DNA from: Vibrio bathopelagicus
Lineage (GTDB): Bacteria > Pseudomonadota > Gammaproteobacteria > Enterobacterales > Vibrionaceae
Direction of reading: 5' to 3'
Length of the DNA: 64,000 nt
NCBI RefSeq assembly: GCF_014879975.1
Contig: NZ_CP062500.1
Span: forward strand, 2,294,001-2,358,000
Numbering within the stretch: position 1 is the first letter of the stretch; each line of letters starts with the position of its first letter. A program made the translations under genes and the position numbers. This document shows positions 8,823 through 17,522 of this stretch, piece by piece. Under the pieces are notes generated by a model that saw only the letters and a list, made by a program, of their open reading frames with translations, ran no database searches and had not been told where the DNA came from.

Positions 8823-9314
8823 ATGACCAAAGCAAAGACAGATACCCTATCCAAAGGCTATGCCTGTGTTGGATTAGTAAACCCCAAAACCCCTGAAAAT
8901 GTTGGCTCAGTAATGCGAGCGGCTGGTTGCTACGGAGCAAACTCTGTATTTTATACTGGCACCCGTTATGACCACGCTCGACAGTTTCATACCGACACCA
9001 AAGAAAAACACCTTGAATTGCCATTAATTGGTGTTGAAGACCTGAAAGACATTATTCCTGTTGGCTGCGTACCAATCGCGGTTGATTTGATAGAAGGCGC
9101 TAAGCCTCTGCCTGATTATAAGCACCCACCTCGTGCTTTTTATATCTTCGGCCCTGAAGATGGGACTCTGAAAAAAGAGATCACGGACTTCTGTCGTGAA
9201 ACCATCTACGTTCCGACTAATGGCTGCATGAACCTTGCTGCCGCGGTCAATGTTATTTTGTATGACCGCATGGCAAAGGGTGATAACTTTTCTAATCATT
9301 TGAAAGTGACCTAA
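8823..9314 (+). CDS. SpoU/TrmH-family RNA 2'-O-methyltransferase, target unknown
   Basis: 163 residues with the three SpoU (SPOUT knot) motifs. Motif 1 is NPKTPENVGSVMRAA near residue 20, motif 2 is FGPEDGTL near 115, and motif 3 is VPTNGCMNLAAAVNVILYDR near 137-156. These form the trefoil-knot AdoMet site. The length is that of a bare catalytic domain, like TrmL, but the sequence differs from the TrmL pattern, so I would not assign a tRNA position. It is expressed alone between two terminators. The likely substrate is a tRNA or rRNA ribose. Confidence 0.85.
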   Translation: MTKAKTDTLSKGYACVGLVNPKTPENVGSVMRAAGCYGANSVFYTGTRYDHARQFHTDTKEKHLELPLIGVEDLKDIIPVGCVPIAVDLIEGAKPLPDYKHPPRAFYIFGPEDGTLKKEITDFCRETIYVPTNGCMNLAAAVNVILYDRMAKGDNFSNHLKVT

Positions 9315-9424
9315 TACCAATCGTAGCGAGTCAGCCGAGCTGGTTGAGCGCTTCTAGCTAGTTAACTCACTTCTACTTAGTTAAGCACTTCCACATGGTT
9401 TGAACTGCGCCATATTCAAGACAT

Positions 9425-9455
9425 AAAAAAACCTGCTAAGTTAGCAGGTTTTTTT
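9425..9455. terminator. Bidirectional terminator, methyltransferase/rluB
   Basis: The nearly perfect hairpin AACCTGCTAA/TTAGCAGGTT is flanked by AAAAAA and TTTTTTT and lies between convergent genes. It serves both strands. Confidence 0.9.
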
Positions 9456-9494
9456 GTATTCGAAACATTGGATTAAGCTTCAAAAGCCACGTAA

Positions 9495-10523
9495 TTATTT
9501 ACGTGATCTTGGCTTAGCCGGTTTAGCCGGGCGTCCGTTGTTCAGTTTAGGCTTTTTAGTCGCCTGAGGTTTGCCATTAGTCGCTGGAGCACTACGGCCT
9601 GAATCAGGTGTTGTAGTACCGCGAGTTGCAGGCTTCTTACGCTTAGTCTGGTTGCTACGACCTTTAGGAGCATTTGCACGCTCTTCATGACGCTTAACAG
9701 CACGACGAATTTTCTGGCTACGAGAACGCTCACGCTTACGAGAAGTGTTTGCAGGATCAAGATCCAACAATGTCTCTTTTTCTGGCTGAAGTTCTACAAG
9801 CTCACGCAAGTAGTTTACTTCTTGAAGATCTAGCTCTTTCCAACCGCCACGAGGCAGTTTCTTATCAAGGTAGATATCACCGTAACGTACACGTTTCAGA
9901 CGGCTTACTGTTGTTTCTTGTGATTCCCAAAGACGACGAACCTCACGGTTACGACCTTCGTTAATTGCTACGTAGAAAGTATGGTTCATACCTTCACCGC
10001 CAGCGTAAACCACATCTTCGAAACGAGCCATACCATCTTCAAGTTGAACGCCACGAGTCACGTTCTTAACTTTTTGCTCGGTTACTTCACCAAATACACG
10101 TACTAGGTACTCACGCTCAACCTGACGGCTTGGGTGCATTAGGCGGTTTGCTAGTTCACCATCGGTTGTGAACAACAGTAGGCCTGATGTGTTTGCATCA
10201 AGACGACCAACTGAAATCCAACGAGAACCACGGATCTTAGGTAGACGATCGAAAACAGTACGGCGACCTTCAGGATCGTGACGAGTACAAAGCTCACCTT
10301 CCGGTTTGTAGTAAGCAAGTACACGACAAACCACTTCTTCAGAGGCTTTGCCTGTAATAGTGTGGCCATCGATACGGATCACTGAGTTCTCGTCTTCAAG
10401 ACGCTCACCCAATTTCGCAACTTGACCGTTAACACTTACACGACCAGATTTGATTAAACCTTCTAGTTCACGACGAGAACCGTGACCAGCTCGCGCTAAA
10501 ACCTTCTGTAATTTTTCGCTCAT
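9495..10523 (-). CDS. rluB: 23S rRNA pseudouridine(2605) synthase RluB
   Basis: 342 residues. An N-terminal S4 RNA-binding domain ([30 protein letters not shown]) is followed by the RsuA/RluB-type pseudouridine synthase domain with catalytic Asp in [14 protein letters not shown] near residue 108. [12 protein letters not shown] follows near 186. The last ~90 residues are a Lys/Arg/Pro/Thr-rich disordered tail, common in Vibrio RluB. The order rluB-yciO-yciV next to trp is the same as in E. coli, which supports the orthology. Its terminator is shared with the convergent methyltransferase gene. Confidence 0.95.
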   Translation of the reverse strand: MSEKLQKVLARAGHGSRRELEGLIKSGRVSVNGQVAKLGERLEDENSVIRIDGHTITGKASEEVVCRVLAYYKPEGELCTRHDPEGRRTVFDRLPKIRGSRWISVGRLDANTSGLLLFTTDGELANRLMHPSRQVEREYLVRVFGEVTEQKVKNVTRGVQLEDGMARFEDVVYAGGEGMNHTFYVAINEGRNREVRRLWESQETTVSRLKRVRYGDIYLDKKLPRGGWKELDLQEVNYLRELVELQPEKETLLDLDPANTSRKRERSRSQKIRRAVKRHEERANAPKGRSNQTKRKKPATRGTTTPDSGRSAPATNGKPQATKKPKLNNGRPAKPAKPRSRK

Positions 10524-10608
10524 TTACTCTTTTCTACCTAATTGTCGTCTTCACAGACGTCGAATGAATTTTTTCGCGACTAAATCGCGGTCGCGTATTA
10601 TCGCAAAT

Positions 10609-10647
10609 AACCTGCCAAAAAGCACTTGTTATTTACTTTGGCAGGTT
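10609..10647 (-). terminator. Hairpin between yciO and rluB
   Basis: An 11-base perfect stem, AACCTGCCAAA (10609-10619) and TTTGGCAGGTT (10637-10647), sits just past the yciO stop on the minus strand. The T-tract that follows on that strand is short (ATTTG), so termination may be partial and allow readthrough into rluB. Confidence 0.6.
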
Positions 10648-10683
10648 TGCTGTTTCGTTACAGACTGTTAATCAGTAACGCTA

Positions 10684-11304
10684 TTATTCAAACGGCGCTG
10701 GATCACCGGCACCACGACGTAAAACAACCGCGTCATCGTCACTGAAGTCAATAACCGTAGTAGGTTGCTCACCTAAGTAGCCGCCATTCAAAATGACATC
10801 AACCGCATGCTCTAGGCTGTCGCGAATTTCTTCAGGATCCGATTCAGTTGTCTCATTACCCGGTAGGATTAACGAGGTCGACATCAAAGGCTCGCCCATT
10901 GCTTCTAGAAGGTCTAGGGCAATTTTGTTGTCTGGTACACGAATACCGATCGTTTTACGCTTAGCGTTCATCAAACGCTTTGGCACTTCTTTGGTCGCTT
11001 TGAAAATAAACGTATAAGCACCTGGCGTATGTGCCTTAAGCAGACGGAAAGCCACGTTATCTACTCGTGCATACAGTGACAACTCAGAAAGATCACGGCA
11101 TAACAAAGTGAAATTGTGCTTATCATCTATTCGACGAATTTTACAGATGCGTTCGAGTGCTTGTTTATTCTCAAGCTGACAACCCAGTGCATAACCTGAA
11201 TCTGTTGGATAAACCACAACACCGCCATTGCGAATAATTGCAACCGCTTGAGTAATTAGGCGCGCTTGTGGGTTATCTGGATGTACATAAAAAAACTGGC
11301 TCAT
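10684..11304 (-). CDS. yciO: YciO, Sua5/YrdC/YciO-type protein
   Basis: 206 residues of the YrdC fold, related to TsaC, which makes threonylcarbamoyl-AMP for the tRNA t6A modification. The family features are GGVVVYPTDSGYALGC near residue 27-42 and KIRRIDDKHNFTLLC near 55-69. YciO proteins are a paralogous branch: they bind RNA/ATP-like ligands but their in vivo reaction is uncertain, and tsaC normally lies elsewhere. Its position between rnm and rluB matches E. coli. There are 62 bases to rnm upstream, so co-transcription is likely. Confidence 0.92.
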   Translation of the reverse strand: MSQFFYVHPDNPQARLITQAVAIIRNGGVVVYPTDSGYALGCQLENKQALERICKIRRIDDKHNFTLLCRDLSELSLYARVDNVAFRLLKAHTPGAYTFIFKATKEVPKRLMNAKRKTIGIRVPDNKIALDLLEAMGEPLMSTSLILPGNETTESDPEEIRDSLEHAVDVILNGGYLGEQPTTVIDFSDDDAVVLRRGAGDPAPFE

Positions 11305-11366
11305 TGTTGATCCTCGTTATCGAATCTCTCGACTCTATCATCAGAAGGAGCTGGTTCACCTAAAGA

Positions 11367-12221
11367 CTATTCAGATGGTGAAACCGTTTGAAACTCCCAA
11401 TCTTTCCATACTTCTTCGACCCCAGAAGGTAGCCAGAGATTACGTCCAAGTTCCATCCATGGGGATGGATAATGGAAGTCGCTGCCTTGGGAGGCTAATA
11501 GTTTGTATTGTATAGCATAATCCGCAAGTGTGCGTCTTTCTTGTTGAGCTTGCTGAGGTTGAGCCACTTCCATAGCGTCACCATTTGCTTCAACAAACGC
11601 AGCGAGCAGACGTTTAACCCACTTGGCTGTAAGGCCATATCGCGCAGGGTGAGCCAATACCGCTTGACCACCAGCCGCATGAATAGCCGTTACAGCATCA
11701 CTCATTGAGCACCATGTTGGCGGCACATAACCTGGATTGTTGCGCGTAAGAAACTTTTTAAACACCTGTTGCATGGTTTTGGCGTAGCCGTTGTCGACTA
11801 ACCATTTGGCGAAGTGAGCGCGAGTGATCGGTGCATCGCCAGCAATCAACTTAACCTCTTCCAAAACGCCTTCACGGGTCGCTTTCTCGAGTCGTTGAGC
11901 AATCATCTCAGCACGCCCAATACGATGAAGCTTTTGTTGTTCAATTAATGCTTTCAATTCTGGAGATTCAGGATCGACGTTTAGCCCAACAATATGGATA
12001 TCTTTGTTTTGCCAAACGGTTGAGATTTCGATGCCGTTAATCAACTGAATAGGAAGGTTGTTATCAGCAATATAGCGGCGTGCTTCTGCAAGCCCATCAG
12101 TCGTATCATGATCTGTAATCGCTAACGCTTCGATATTAAAGCCTAACGCTCGGTCAATCAGTTCAGGTGGAGTAAGTCGGCCATCTGAGGCTGTTGTATG
12201 ACTATGTAGATCAATTCTCAT
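11367..12221 (-). CDS. rnm: RNase AM / PHP-domain phosphoesterase (YciV, TrpH)
   Basis: 284 residues from the ATG at 12221. A PHP-family metal-dependent phosphoesterase with [11 protein letters not shown] at the N terminus, [25 protein letters not shown] and SQGSDFHYP, all supplying metal ligands. E. coli YciV/RNase AM is a 5'-3' exoribonuclease that trims short RNAs and the 5' ends of rRNAs. An in-frame start at 12284 exists, but it would put coding sequence over the trp promoter -35 element and adds residues unlike the family, so I prefer 12221. Divergent from the trp operon, as in E. coli. Confidence 0.9.
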   Translation of the reverse strand: MRIDLHSHTTASDGRLTPPELIDRALGFNIEALAITDHDTTDGLAEARRYIADNNLPIQLINGIEISTVWQNKDIHIVGLNVDPESPELKALIEQQKLHRIGRAEMIAQRLEKATREGVLEEVKLIAGDAPITRAHFAKWLVDNGYAKTMQQVFKKFLTRNNPGYVPPTWCSMSDAVTAIHAAGGQAVLAHPARYGLTAKWVKRLLAAFVEANGDAMEVAQPQQAQQERRTLADYAIQYKLLASQGSDFHYPSPWMELGRNLWLPSGVEEVWKDWEFQTVSPSE

Positions 12222-12273
12222 ATATTCTTTTTCATTGTTTTCAATTTTTATCGTTATATTTGTGTCAGCGCAC

Positions 12274-12302
12274 TTGACCTGCAAGCGTAAAACTAGTTAA
12301 CT
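12274..12302 (+). promoter_or_regulatory. trp operon promoter
   Basis: TTGACC (12274-12279), a 17-base spacer and TTAACT (12297-12302). The -10 is the same hexamer as in the E. coli trp promoter and sits inside the TrpR operator, so repressor and RNA polymerase compete. Transcription is toward trpL. Confidence 0.9.
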
Positions 12303-12305
12303 AGT
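12292..12305. promoter_or_regulatory. TrpR operator
   Basis: The perfect 14-base palindrome ACTAGTTAACTAGT is flanked by A and AC. It matches the core of the known TrpR site (GTACTAGTTAACTAGTAC in E. coli). It overlaps the -10 element of the trp promoter. Confidence 0.93.
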
Positions 12306-12341
12306 ACACAAATACGAAGTATCACATTTGATAGGTTCACT

Positions 12342-12467
12342 ATGTTACAAGAATTTAACCAAAACCATAAAGATAAAGTTTTAGAACTTTCTTCAGTAGA
12401 AGCAAGTTCAGAGCTTAATTGGTGGCGCACTTGGACAAGTTCTTGGTGGGCCAACGTGTACTTCTAA
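12342..12467 (+). CDS. trpL: trp operon leader peptide
   Basis: A 41-codon ORF, too short for most gene finders. It starts at an ATG preceded by AGG and ends in TAA. It has five Trp codons in two close clusters near the end (NWWRTW then SSWW, residues 26-36), where ribosome stalling on uncharged tRNA-Trp would control attenuation. It is longer than E. coli TrpL (14 residues) but of the size and Trp content usual in Vibrio. It is followed by a strong terminator at 12501-12526. I did not derive the antiterminator pairing in full. Confidence 0.93.
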   Translation: MLQEFNQNHKDKVLELSSVEASSELNWWRTWTSSWWANVYF

Positions 12468-12500
12468 TTAAACAGTTTGTTTATAAAAAAGTTATCACTA

Positions 12501-12526
12501 AGCCCGCTTTAATAGCGGGCTTTTTA
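12501..12526 (+). terminator. trp attenuator terminator
   Basis: The arms AGCCCGCT and AGCGGGCT have a 5-base loop and are followed by TTTTAATTT. It lies 33 bases after the trpL stop and well before trpE, the position expected of the 3:4 attenuator hairpin. GGGC within the leader peptide end could pair with GCCC of its left arm as part of an antiterminator. Confidence 0.9.
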
Positions 12527-12653
12527 ATTTGTCGAACATCTCACATTCAACTGACTAACAAATCAACGAATTGACCATATTCTAGATTGGGTGAACGGTA
12601 TCTTTATGCGACTATGTACGGCAGGAAATTTAAAGAATCATAAAGGAGGTCTT

Positions 12654-14261
12654 GTGAACAAGGCCATTGAAATCAAAAAGCTGGGAACCATTGAGGTCAT
12701 CAATTCTTCCGTTCCTTACTCGCAAGATCCAACCAGTGTTTTTCATACTCTGTGTGAAAACAAAACAGACAGTCTGTTGTTGGAATCTGCTGAGATTGAA
12801 TCTAAACAGAACCTGACAAGCCTACTCCTTATCGACTCTGCTGTTCGCATCGTATGTCGCGGACATGAAGTAACCTTTCAAGCGTTGACTCAAAATGGTC
12901 AAGCGCTAATCGAACACCTAGCTCAAAACGTTAAAACAGAGATCAAATCTGACCTTACGGATAACGTATTGACGTTGACTTTTGTCGAGCCAAGCAACGA
13001 ATTAGACGAAGACTCACGTTTAAGAGAGGCGTCTTCATTCGATGCACTGCGTTTGGTTCAACACAGCTTTGAGCAAGACGCGGATAACAAACACGCGTTA
13101 TTCATGGCTGGCCTATTCGCTTACGACATCGTGGCGAACTTTGAACCGCTAGGCGATGCTGAAGCAACCAACAACTGCCCTGACTTTGTATTCTACGTAG
13201 CCGAGACACTATTGCGTTTCGACCACCAAGAGAACGAAGGCCTGCTTCACGCAAGTTTGTTCACTCAAAATGAAAGCATTAAAGCGCAATTAACAGAGCG
13301 CCTAGCTGATATTCAAACACAGTGTCAATCACTGAAAGCCATCACAGAAGTAACGCCGCTCAACAACGTTGACGCGGTACCAAGCGTTTCAGATGAAGAC
13401 TTCTGCCAAACGGTCCGTGACCTAAAGGAATTCGTAGTAAAAGGCGATGTATTCCAAGTCGTACCTTCACGTCGCTTCACACTGCCTTGCCCTGCTCCAC
13501 TGGCAGCTTACAAAGAACTCAAGCAAAGTAACCCAAGCCCTTACATGTTCTACATGCAAGATGAGCTATTTACTTTGTTTGGTGCATCTCCAGAAAGCGC
13601 GCTGAAGTACGAAACCGAAACCAACCAAATCGAAATTTACCCAATTGCTGGTACTCGTCGTCGCGGAAAACGCCCAGACGGTCAAATCGATTTCGACCTC
13701 GATAGCCGTATCGAGCTTGAGCTACGTACCGACAAGAAAGAAAACGCTGAACACATGATGCTTGTAGATCTAGCACGTAACGATGTGGCACGTATTGCCG
13801 AAGCAGGGACTCGCCACGTAGCGGACCTGCTGAAAGTTGACCGCTACAGCCATGTGATGCACTTGGTTTCTCGTGTTGTTGGTCAGCTACGTGAAGACTT
13901 AGATGCCCTACACGCTTACCAAGCTTGTATGAACATGGGTACGCTAACGGGCGCACCAAAAATCCGCGCAATGCAGCTTATCCGTGACGTAGAAAAAACT
14001 CGTCGTGGTAGCTATGGTGGTGCGGTGGGTTACCTAACGGGTGAAGGCACGTTAGATACTTGTATCGTGATTCGCTCTGCTTACGTTGAAGATGGCGTAG
14101 CACAGGTACAAGCGGGCGCTGGCGTGGTATTCGATTCAGACCCACAAGCCGAAGCTGACGAAACTCGCGGCAAAGCACAAGCGGTTATCTCTGCGATTCA
14201 AGCAGCACATACCAAGAGCTTGTCGTCAAATAAACACGCATCAAACAAGAAGGAGTCGTAA
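12654..14261 (+). CDS. trpE: Anthranilate synthase component I
   Basis: 535 residues from the GTG at 12654, which has AAGGAGG five bases upstream; an ATG at 12591 has no such site. It converts chorismate plus ammonia (supplied by TrpG) to anthranilate. The tryptophan feedback site LLLESAEIES is present near residues 35-45. The chorismate-binding domain shows GDVFQVVPSRRF, FGASPESALKY, PIAGTRRRG, ELRTDKKENAEHMMLVDLARND, and GTLTGAPKIRAM near the C terminus. First structural gene of the operon, with two bases between its stop and trpG. Confidence 0.97.
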   Translation: MNKAIEIKKLGTIEVINSSVPYSQDPTSVFHTLCENKTDSLLLESAEIESKQNLTSLLLIDSAVRIVCRGHEVTFQALTQNGQALIEHLAQNVKTEIKSDLTDNVLTLTFVEPSNELDEDSRLREASSFDALRLVQHSFEQDADNKHALFMAGLFAYDIVANFEPLGDAEATNNCPDFVFYVAETLLRFDHQENEGLLHASLFTQNESIKAQLTERLADIQTQCQSLKAITEVTPLNNVDAVPSVSDEDFCQTVRDLKEFVVKGDVFQVVPSRRFTLPCPAPLAAYKELKQSNPSPYMFYMQDELFTLFGASPESALKYETETNQIEIYPIAGTRRRGKRPDGQIDFDLDSRIELELRTDKKENAEHMMLVDLARNDVARIAEAGTRHVADLLKVDRYSHVMHLVSRVVGQLREDLDALHAYQACMNMGTLTGAPKIRAMQLIRDVEKTRRGSYGGAVGYLTGEGTLDTCIVIRSAYVEDGVAQVQAGAGVVFDSDPQAEADETRGKAQAVISAIQAAHTKSLSSNKHASNKKES

Positions 14262-14263
14262 TC

Positions 14264-14890
14264 ATGGCTGATATTGTATTCATCGATAACTTCGACTCGT
14301 TCACCTACAACCTTGTTGACCAGTTCCGTTCATTAGGTCACAGCGTAAAGATTTATCGTAACAACATTCCTGCAAAGGTTGTTGAAGCTGCGATCAACGA
14401 ACTAGACAACCCTGTTGCACTGCTTTCGCCAGGTCCTGGCGCTCCTGCCGACGCGGGTTGCATGCCAGAACTGATTCAGCTGCTAAAAGGCAAAGTACCA
14501 ATGATTGGTATTTGCTTAGGTCACCAAGCGATTGTTGAAGCCTATGGTGGCACCGTTGCAGGCGCAGGCGAAATCATTCATGGTAAGGTGTCGATGATGG
14601 AACACCAAAACCATGCGACTTACCAAGGCTTACCTTCGCCACTGGCTATTGCTCGCTACCACTCTTTGGTGGCAACGCATGTATCCGATAGCCTAACAGT
14701 GACAGCTGAAGTCGATGATTTGGTGATGTCTGTGGTTCAAGAACAAGACAAGGTGTGTGGATTCCAATTCCACCCTGAATCAATTATGACGACCTACGGT
14801 GCAACGCTTCTTGCGAACGCGATCGAATGGGCTCTTGAGAAACCTCTTCATCTAGAGGAAAGCTCTACCCTTGAGAAGAACGAGAAATAG
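14264..14890 (+). CDS. trpG: Anthranilate synthase component II (glutamine amidotransferase)
   Basis: A 208-residue class I glutamine amidotransferase that feeds ammonia to TrpE. The catalytic triad is visible: Cys in GICLGHQAIVE near residue 85, and His and Glu in FQFHPESIM near 171-175. It also has LSPGPGAP, the oxyanion motif. Here it is a stand-alone protein, whereas in E. coli the same domain is fused to TrpD. It starts two bases after the trpE stop, implying translational coupling. Confidence 0.96.
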   Translation: MADIVFIDNFDSFTYNLVDQFRSLGHSVKIYRNNIPAKVVEAAINELDNPVALLSPGPGAPADAGCMPELIQLLKGKVPMIGICLGHQAIVEAYGGTVAGAGEIIHGKVSMMEHQNHATYQGLPSPLAIARYHSLVATHVSDSLTVTAEVDDLVMSVVQEQDKVCGFQFHPESIMTTYGATLLANAIEWALEKPLHLEESSTLEKNEK

Positions 14891-14899
14891 GACAAGATC

Positions 14900-15895
14900 A
14901 TGGAACAGATTAATAAACTTTACGAACAGCAGTCTCTTACTCAAGAAGAAAGCCAACAACTGTTTGATGTCATCATCAAGGGTGAACTAGACCCAATCCT
15001 GATGGCTTCTGCACTGACTGCACTGAAAATCAAAGGCGAAACGCCCGATGAAATCGCTGGTGCGGCAAAAGCACTGCTTGCCAATGCAAACCCGTTCCCA
15101 CGCCCTGATTACGATTTCGCTGACATCGTAGGTACAGGTGGCGACGGTCATGACACCATCAACATTTCTACAACTTCTGCATTTGTAGCAGCAGCGTGTG
15201 GTTTAAAAATAGCTAAGCACGGTAATCGCAGCGTATCGAGCAAATCAGGCTCTTCTGACTTATTGGATTCGTTCGGCATTAACTTAGCGATGACGGCAGA
15301 AGACACACGTACTGCAGTAGACGAACTTGGCGTAGCATTCCTATTTGCTCCGCAATATCACGTCGGTGTACGTCACGCGATGCCTGTTCGTCAAACAATG
15401 AAAACACGCACTATCTTCAACATCCTTGGCCCATTGATTAACCCTGCTCGCCCTAACATCGAGTTAATGGGTGTTTACAGCAAAGAGCTAGTACGCCCTA
15501 TCGCGGAAACCATGCTGCAAATGGGTATGAAGCGTGCTGCCGTTGTGCACGGTAGCGGCCTTGATGAAGTGGCGATTCATGGCGAAACAATCGTTGCTGA
15601 AATTAAAGATGGCAAAATTCACGAGTACACAGTGACACCAGCTGACTTTGGTTTGAACACTCACCCTATTGAAGCAATCAAGGGCGGTGAGCCAGAAGAG
15701 AACAAAGCCATCACAACAGATATCCTGACGGGTAAAGGCACAGATGCTCAAGTTGGCGCAGTGGCAGTCAACGTTGCTCTACTGATGCGTCTGTTTGGGC
15801 ATGAAGACCTAAAGGCCAACGCACAACAAGCGATTGACGCGATGAACTCTGGCAAAGCGTACGAGCTTGTACAAAAGCTTGCTGCACACGCCTAA
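14900..15895 (+). CDS. trpD: Anthranilate phosphoribosyltransferase
   Basis: 331 residues. Adds phosphoribose from PRPP to anthranilate. The PRPP/substrate motifs are present: DIVGTGGDGHDTINISTTSAF near residues 74-94, KHGNRSVSSKSGSSDLL, HVGVRHAMPVRQTMKTRTIFNILGPL and VVHGSGLDE. Length is normal for an unfused TrpD. It lies nine bases after trpG and 20 before trpCF, in the middle of the operon. Confidence 0.97.
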   Translation: MEQINKLYEQQSLTQEESQQLFDVIIKGELDPILMASALTALKIKGETPDEIAGAAKALLANANPFPRPDYDFADIVGTGGDGHDTINISTTSAFVAAACGLKIAKHGNRSVSSKSGSSDLLDSFGINLAMTAEDTRTAVDELGVAFLFAPQYHVGVRHAMPVRQTMKTRTIFNILGPLINPARPNIELMGVYSKELVRPIAETMLQMGMKRAAVVHGSGLDEVAIHGETIVAEIKDGKIHEYTVTPADFGLNTHPIEAIKGGEPEENKAITTDILTGKGTDAQVGAVAVNVALLMRLFGHEDLKANAQQAIDAMNSGKAYELVQKLAAHA

Positions 15896-15915
15896 CGAAC
15901 GACGAGACAAAGAAC

Positions 15916-17355
15916 ATGACACAGACTACCGATAAACTGTCGACCCACGTTTCAGTCAAAGAAGCTGAAATGGCGGAAGTACTAGCAAAAATCGTTCGTG
16001 ATAAATACCAATGGGTTAAAGCGCGTAAGCAAACTCAACCATTGGACGAGTTTAAAGCAGCGTTAACCGCAACAGACCGCAGCTTTTATGATGCACTGAG
16101 CGGCGAACAAACGGTTTTCATCACTGAATGTAAAAAGGCATCTCCGTCAAAAGGTTTGATTCGCGACGAGTTTGATTTGGACTACATTGCATCGGTGTAC
16201 AACAACCACGCAAACGCAATTTCAGTACTGACAGACGAGAAATACTTCCAAGGTGACTTTGAGTTTTTACCAAAGGTTCGTAGCATTGCCAAACAGCCAA
16301 TCCTGTGTAAAGACTTCATGGTTGATACCTACCAAGTTTACCTAGCTCGTCACTACTCAGCTGACGCAATTTTGCTAATGCTATCGGTATTAGATGACGA
16401 AGAATACAAAGCACTTGCTGAAGTCGCTCACTCACTCAACATGGGTGTACTTACCGAAGTCAGCAATGAAGAAGAGCTTCACCGCGCTGTCGCTTTAAAA
16501 GCAAAAGTGATCGGTATTAATAACCGTAACCTACGTGACCTTTCGACTGATTTGAACCGTACCAAAGAGTTGGCTCCGCTGATTCGTGAACTGGCTCCAG
16601 AAGCGATTGTCATCTCTGAATCGGGTATCTACAACCATCAGCAAGTACGTGACCTTTCAACATTTGCAGACGGCTTCCTAATCGGTAGCTCTCTTATGGC
16701 AGAAAAGAACCTAGAGCTTGCGGTGCGTAAAGTGACACTCGGTGAAAACAAGGTGTGTGGTTTAACTCACTCTGACGATGCAGCGAAGGCTTATCAAGCT
16801 GGTGCGGTATTCGGTGGTCTGATTTTCGTTGAAGCGTCTAAGCGTCATGTTGATATAGAAGCAGCTCGTTTAACCATGAGCGGCGCACCTTTGAACTACG
16901 TGGGTGTGTTCCAAAATCATAGCGTTACTGATGTTGCGAAAACGGTTTCTGAGCTAGGTTTATTTGCGGTGCAACTACACGGTGATGAGACTCAAGCGTT
17001 TGTCGATGAACTAAAACAGTCACTACCTGAAAGCGTTGAGATTTGGAAAGCTTACGGTGTTGCTTCCGGTGCTAAAAGTGCGCTGCCAGAATTACTTCAA
17101 AGCAACGTGACTCGTCACCTGCTAGATACTAAAGTGGGTTCTCAAACTGGCGGTACAGGGCAAGCGTTCGATTGGAGCCTAATCAACAACCAAAGCGTAA
17201 TCATGTTGGCGGGTGGTCTAAACCCAGACAATGCCAACCAAGCGGCTAAGTTGGGCTGCTTAGGATTAGACCTAAACTCTGGCGTTGAATCTGCTCCAGG
17301 TAAAAAAGACGCAGACAAACTGCAACGCGCTTTTGCAGCGATTCGTAATTACTAA
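15916..17355 (+). CDS. trpCF: Bifunctional indole-3-glycerol phosphate synthase / phosphoribosylanthranilate isomerase
   Basis: 479 residues with two TIM barrels. The N-terminal TrpC half shows ECKKASPSKG near residue 75, DFMVDTYQVY, IGINNRNL and ISESGI. The C-terminal TrpF half starts near residue 280 with KVCGLTHSDDA and contains VGVFQNH, VQLHGDE, LLDTKVGSQTGGTGQAFDW and LAGGLNPDNA. The fusion is the same as in enterobacteria. The chosen start is about 18 residues longer than in E. coli, and an internal ATG at 15970 is a possible alternative. Confidence 0.96.
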   Translation: MTQTTDKLSTHVSVKEAEMAEVLAKIVRDKYQWVKARKQTQPLDEFKAALTATDRSFYDALSGEQTVFITECKKASPSKGLIRDEFDLDYIASVYNNHANAISVLTDEKYFQGDFEFLPKVRSIAKQPILCKDFMVDTYQVYLARHYSADAILLMLSVLDDEEYKALAEVAHSLNMGVLTEVSNEEELHRAVALKAKVIGINNRNLRDLSTDLNRTKELAPLIRELAPEAIVISESGIYNHQQVRDLSTFADGFLIGSSLMAEKNLELAVRKVTLGENKVCGLTHSDDAAKAYQAGAVFGGLIFVEASKRHVDIEAARLTMSGAPLNYVGVFQNHSVTDVAKTVSELGLFAVQLHGDETQAFVDELKQSLPESVEIWKAYGVASGAKSALPELLQSNVTRHLLDTKVGSQTGGTGQAFDWSLINNQSVIMLAGGLNPDNANQAAKLGCLGLDLNSGVESAPGKKDADKLQRAFAAIRNY

Positions 17356-17392
17356 TCTGGCTCCTAGAACTTACAACCTGGAACCCAGAGCT

Positions 17393-17420
17393 TAGAAACT
17401 AGAAGCTAGAAGCTAGAAAG
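17393..17420. repeat. Short tandem AGAAGCT-type repeat in the trpCF-trpB gap
   Basis: The 167-base gap between trpCF and trpB contains several imperfect copies of CTAGAA/AGAAGCTAGAA back to back, with degenerate copies just upstream (CCTAGAACTT, CTGGAACCC). Simple repeats of this kind occur between Vibrio genes and have no assigned function. A weak hairpin GAGCTT/AAGCTC follows at about 17441-17464. Confidence 0.5.
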
Positions 17421-17522
17421 CAGAATCAAAAAACCAATTAGTGAGCTTTGCCTTAGCGAAGCTCAAACAAGACTAAATGATTTGGTGTGAATACACTCCA
17501 ATAGAATTGAAGGAATAACACA

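Noticed and set aside
13570..13971. Antisense frame within trpE
   Set aside because: It follows the codon pattern of the opposite gene and encodes no recognisable protein.
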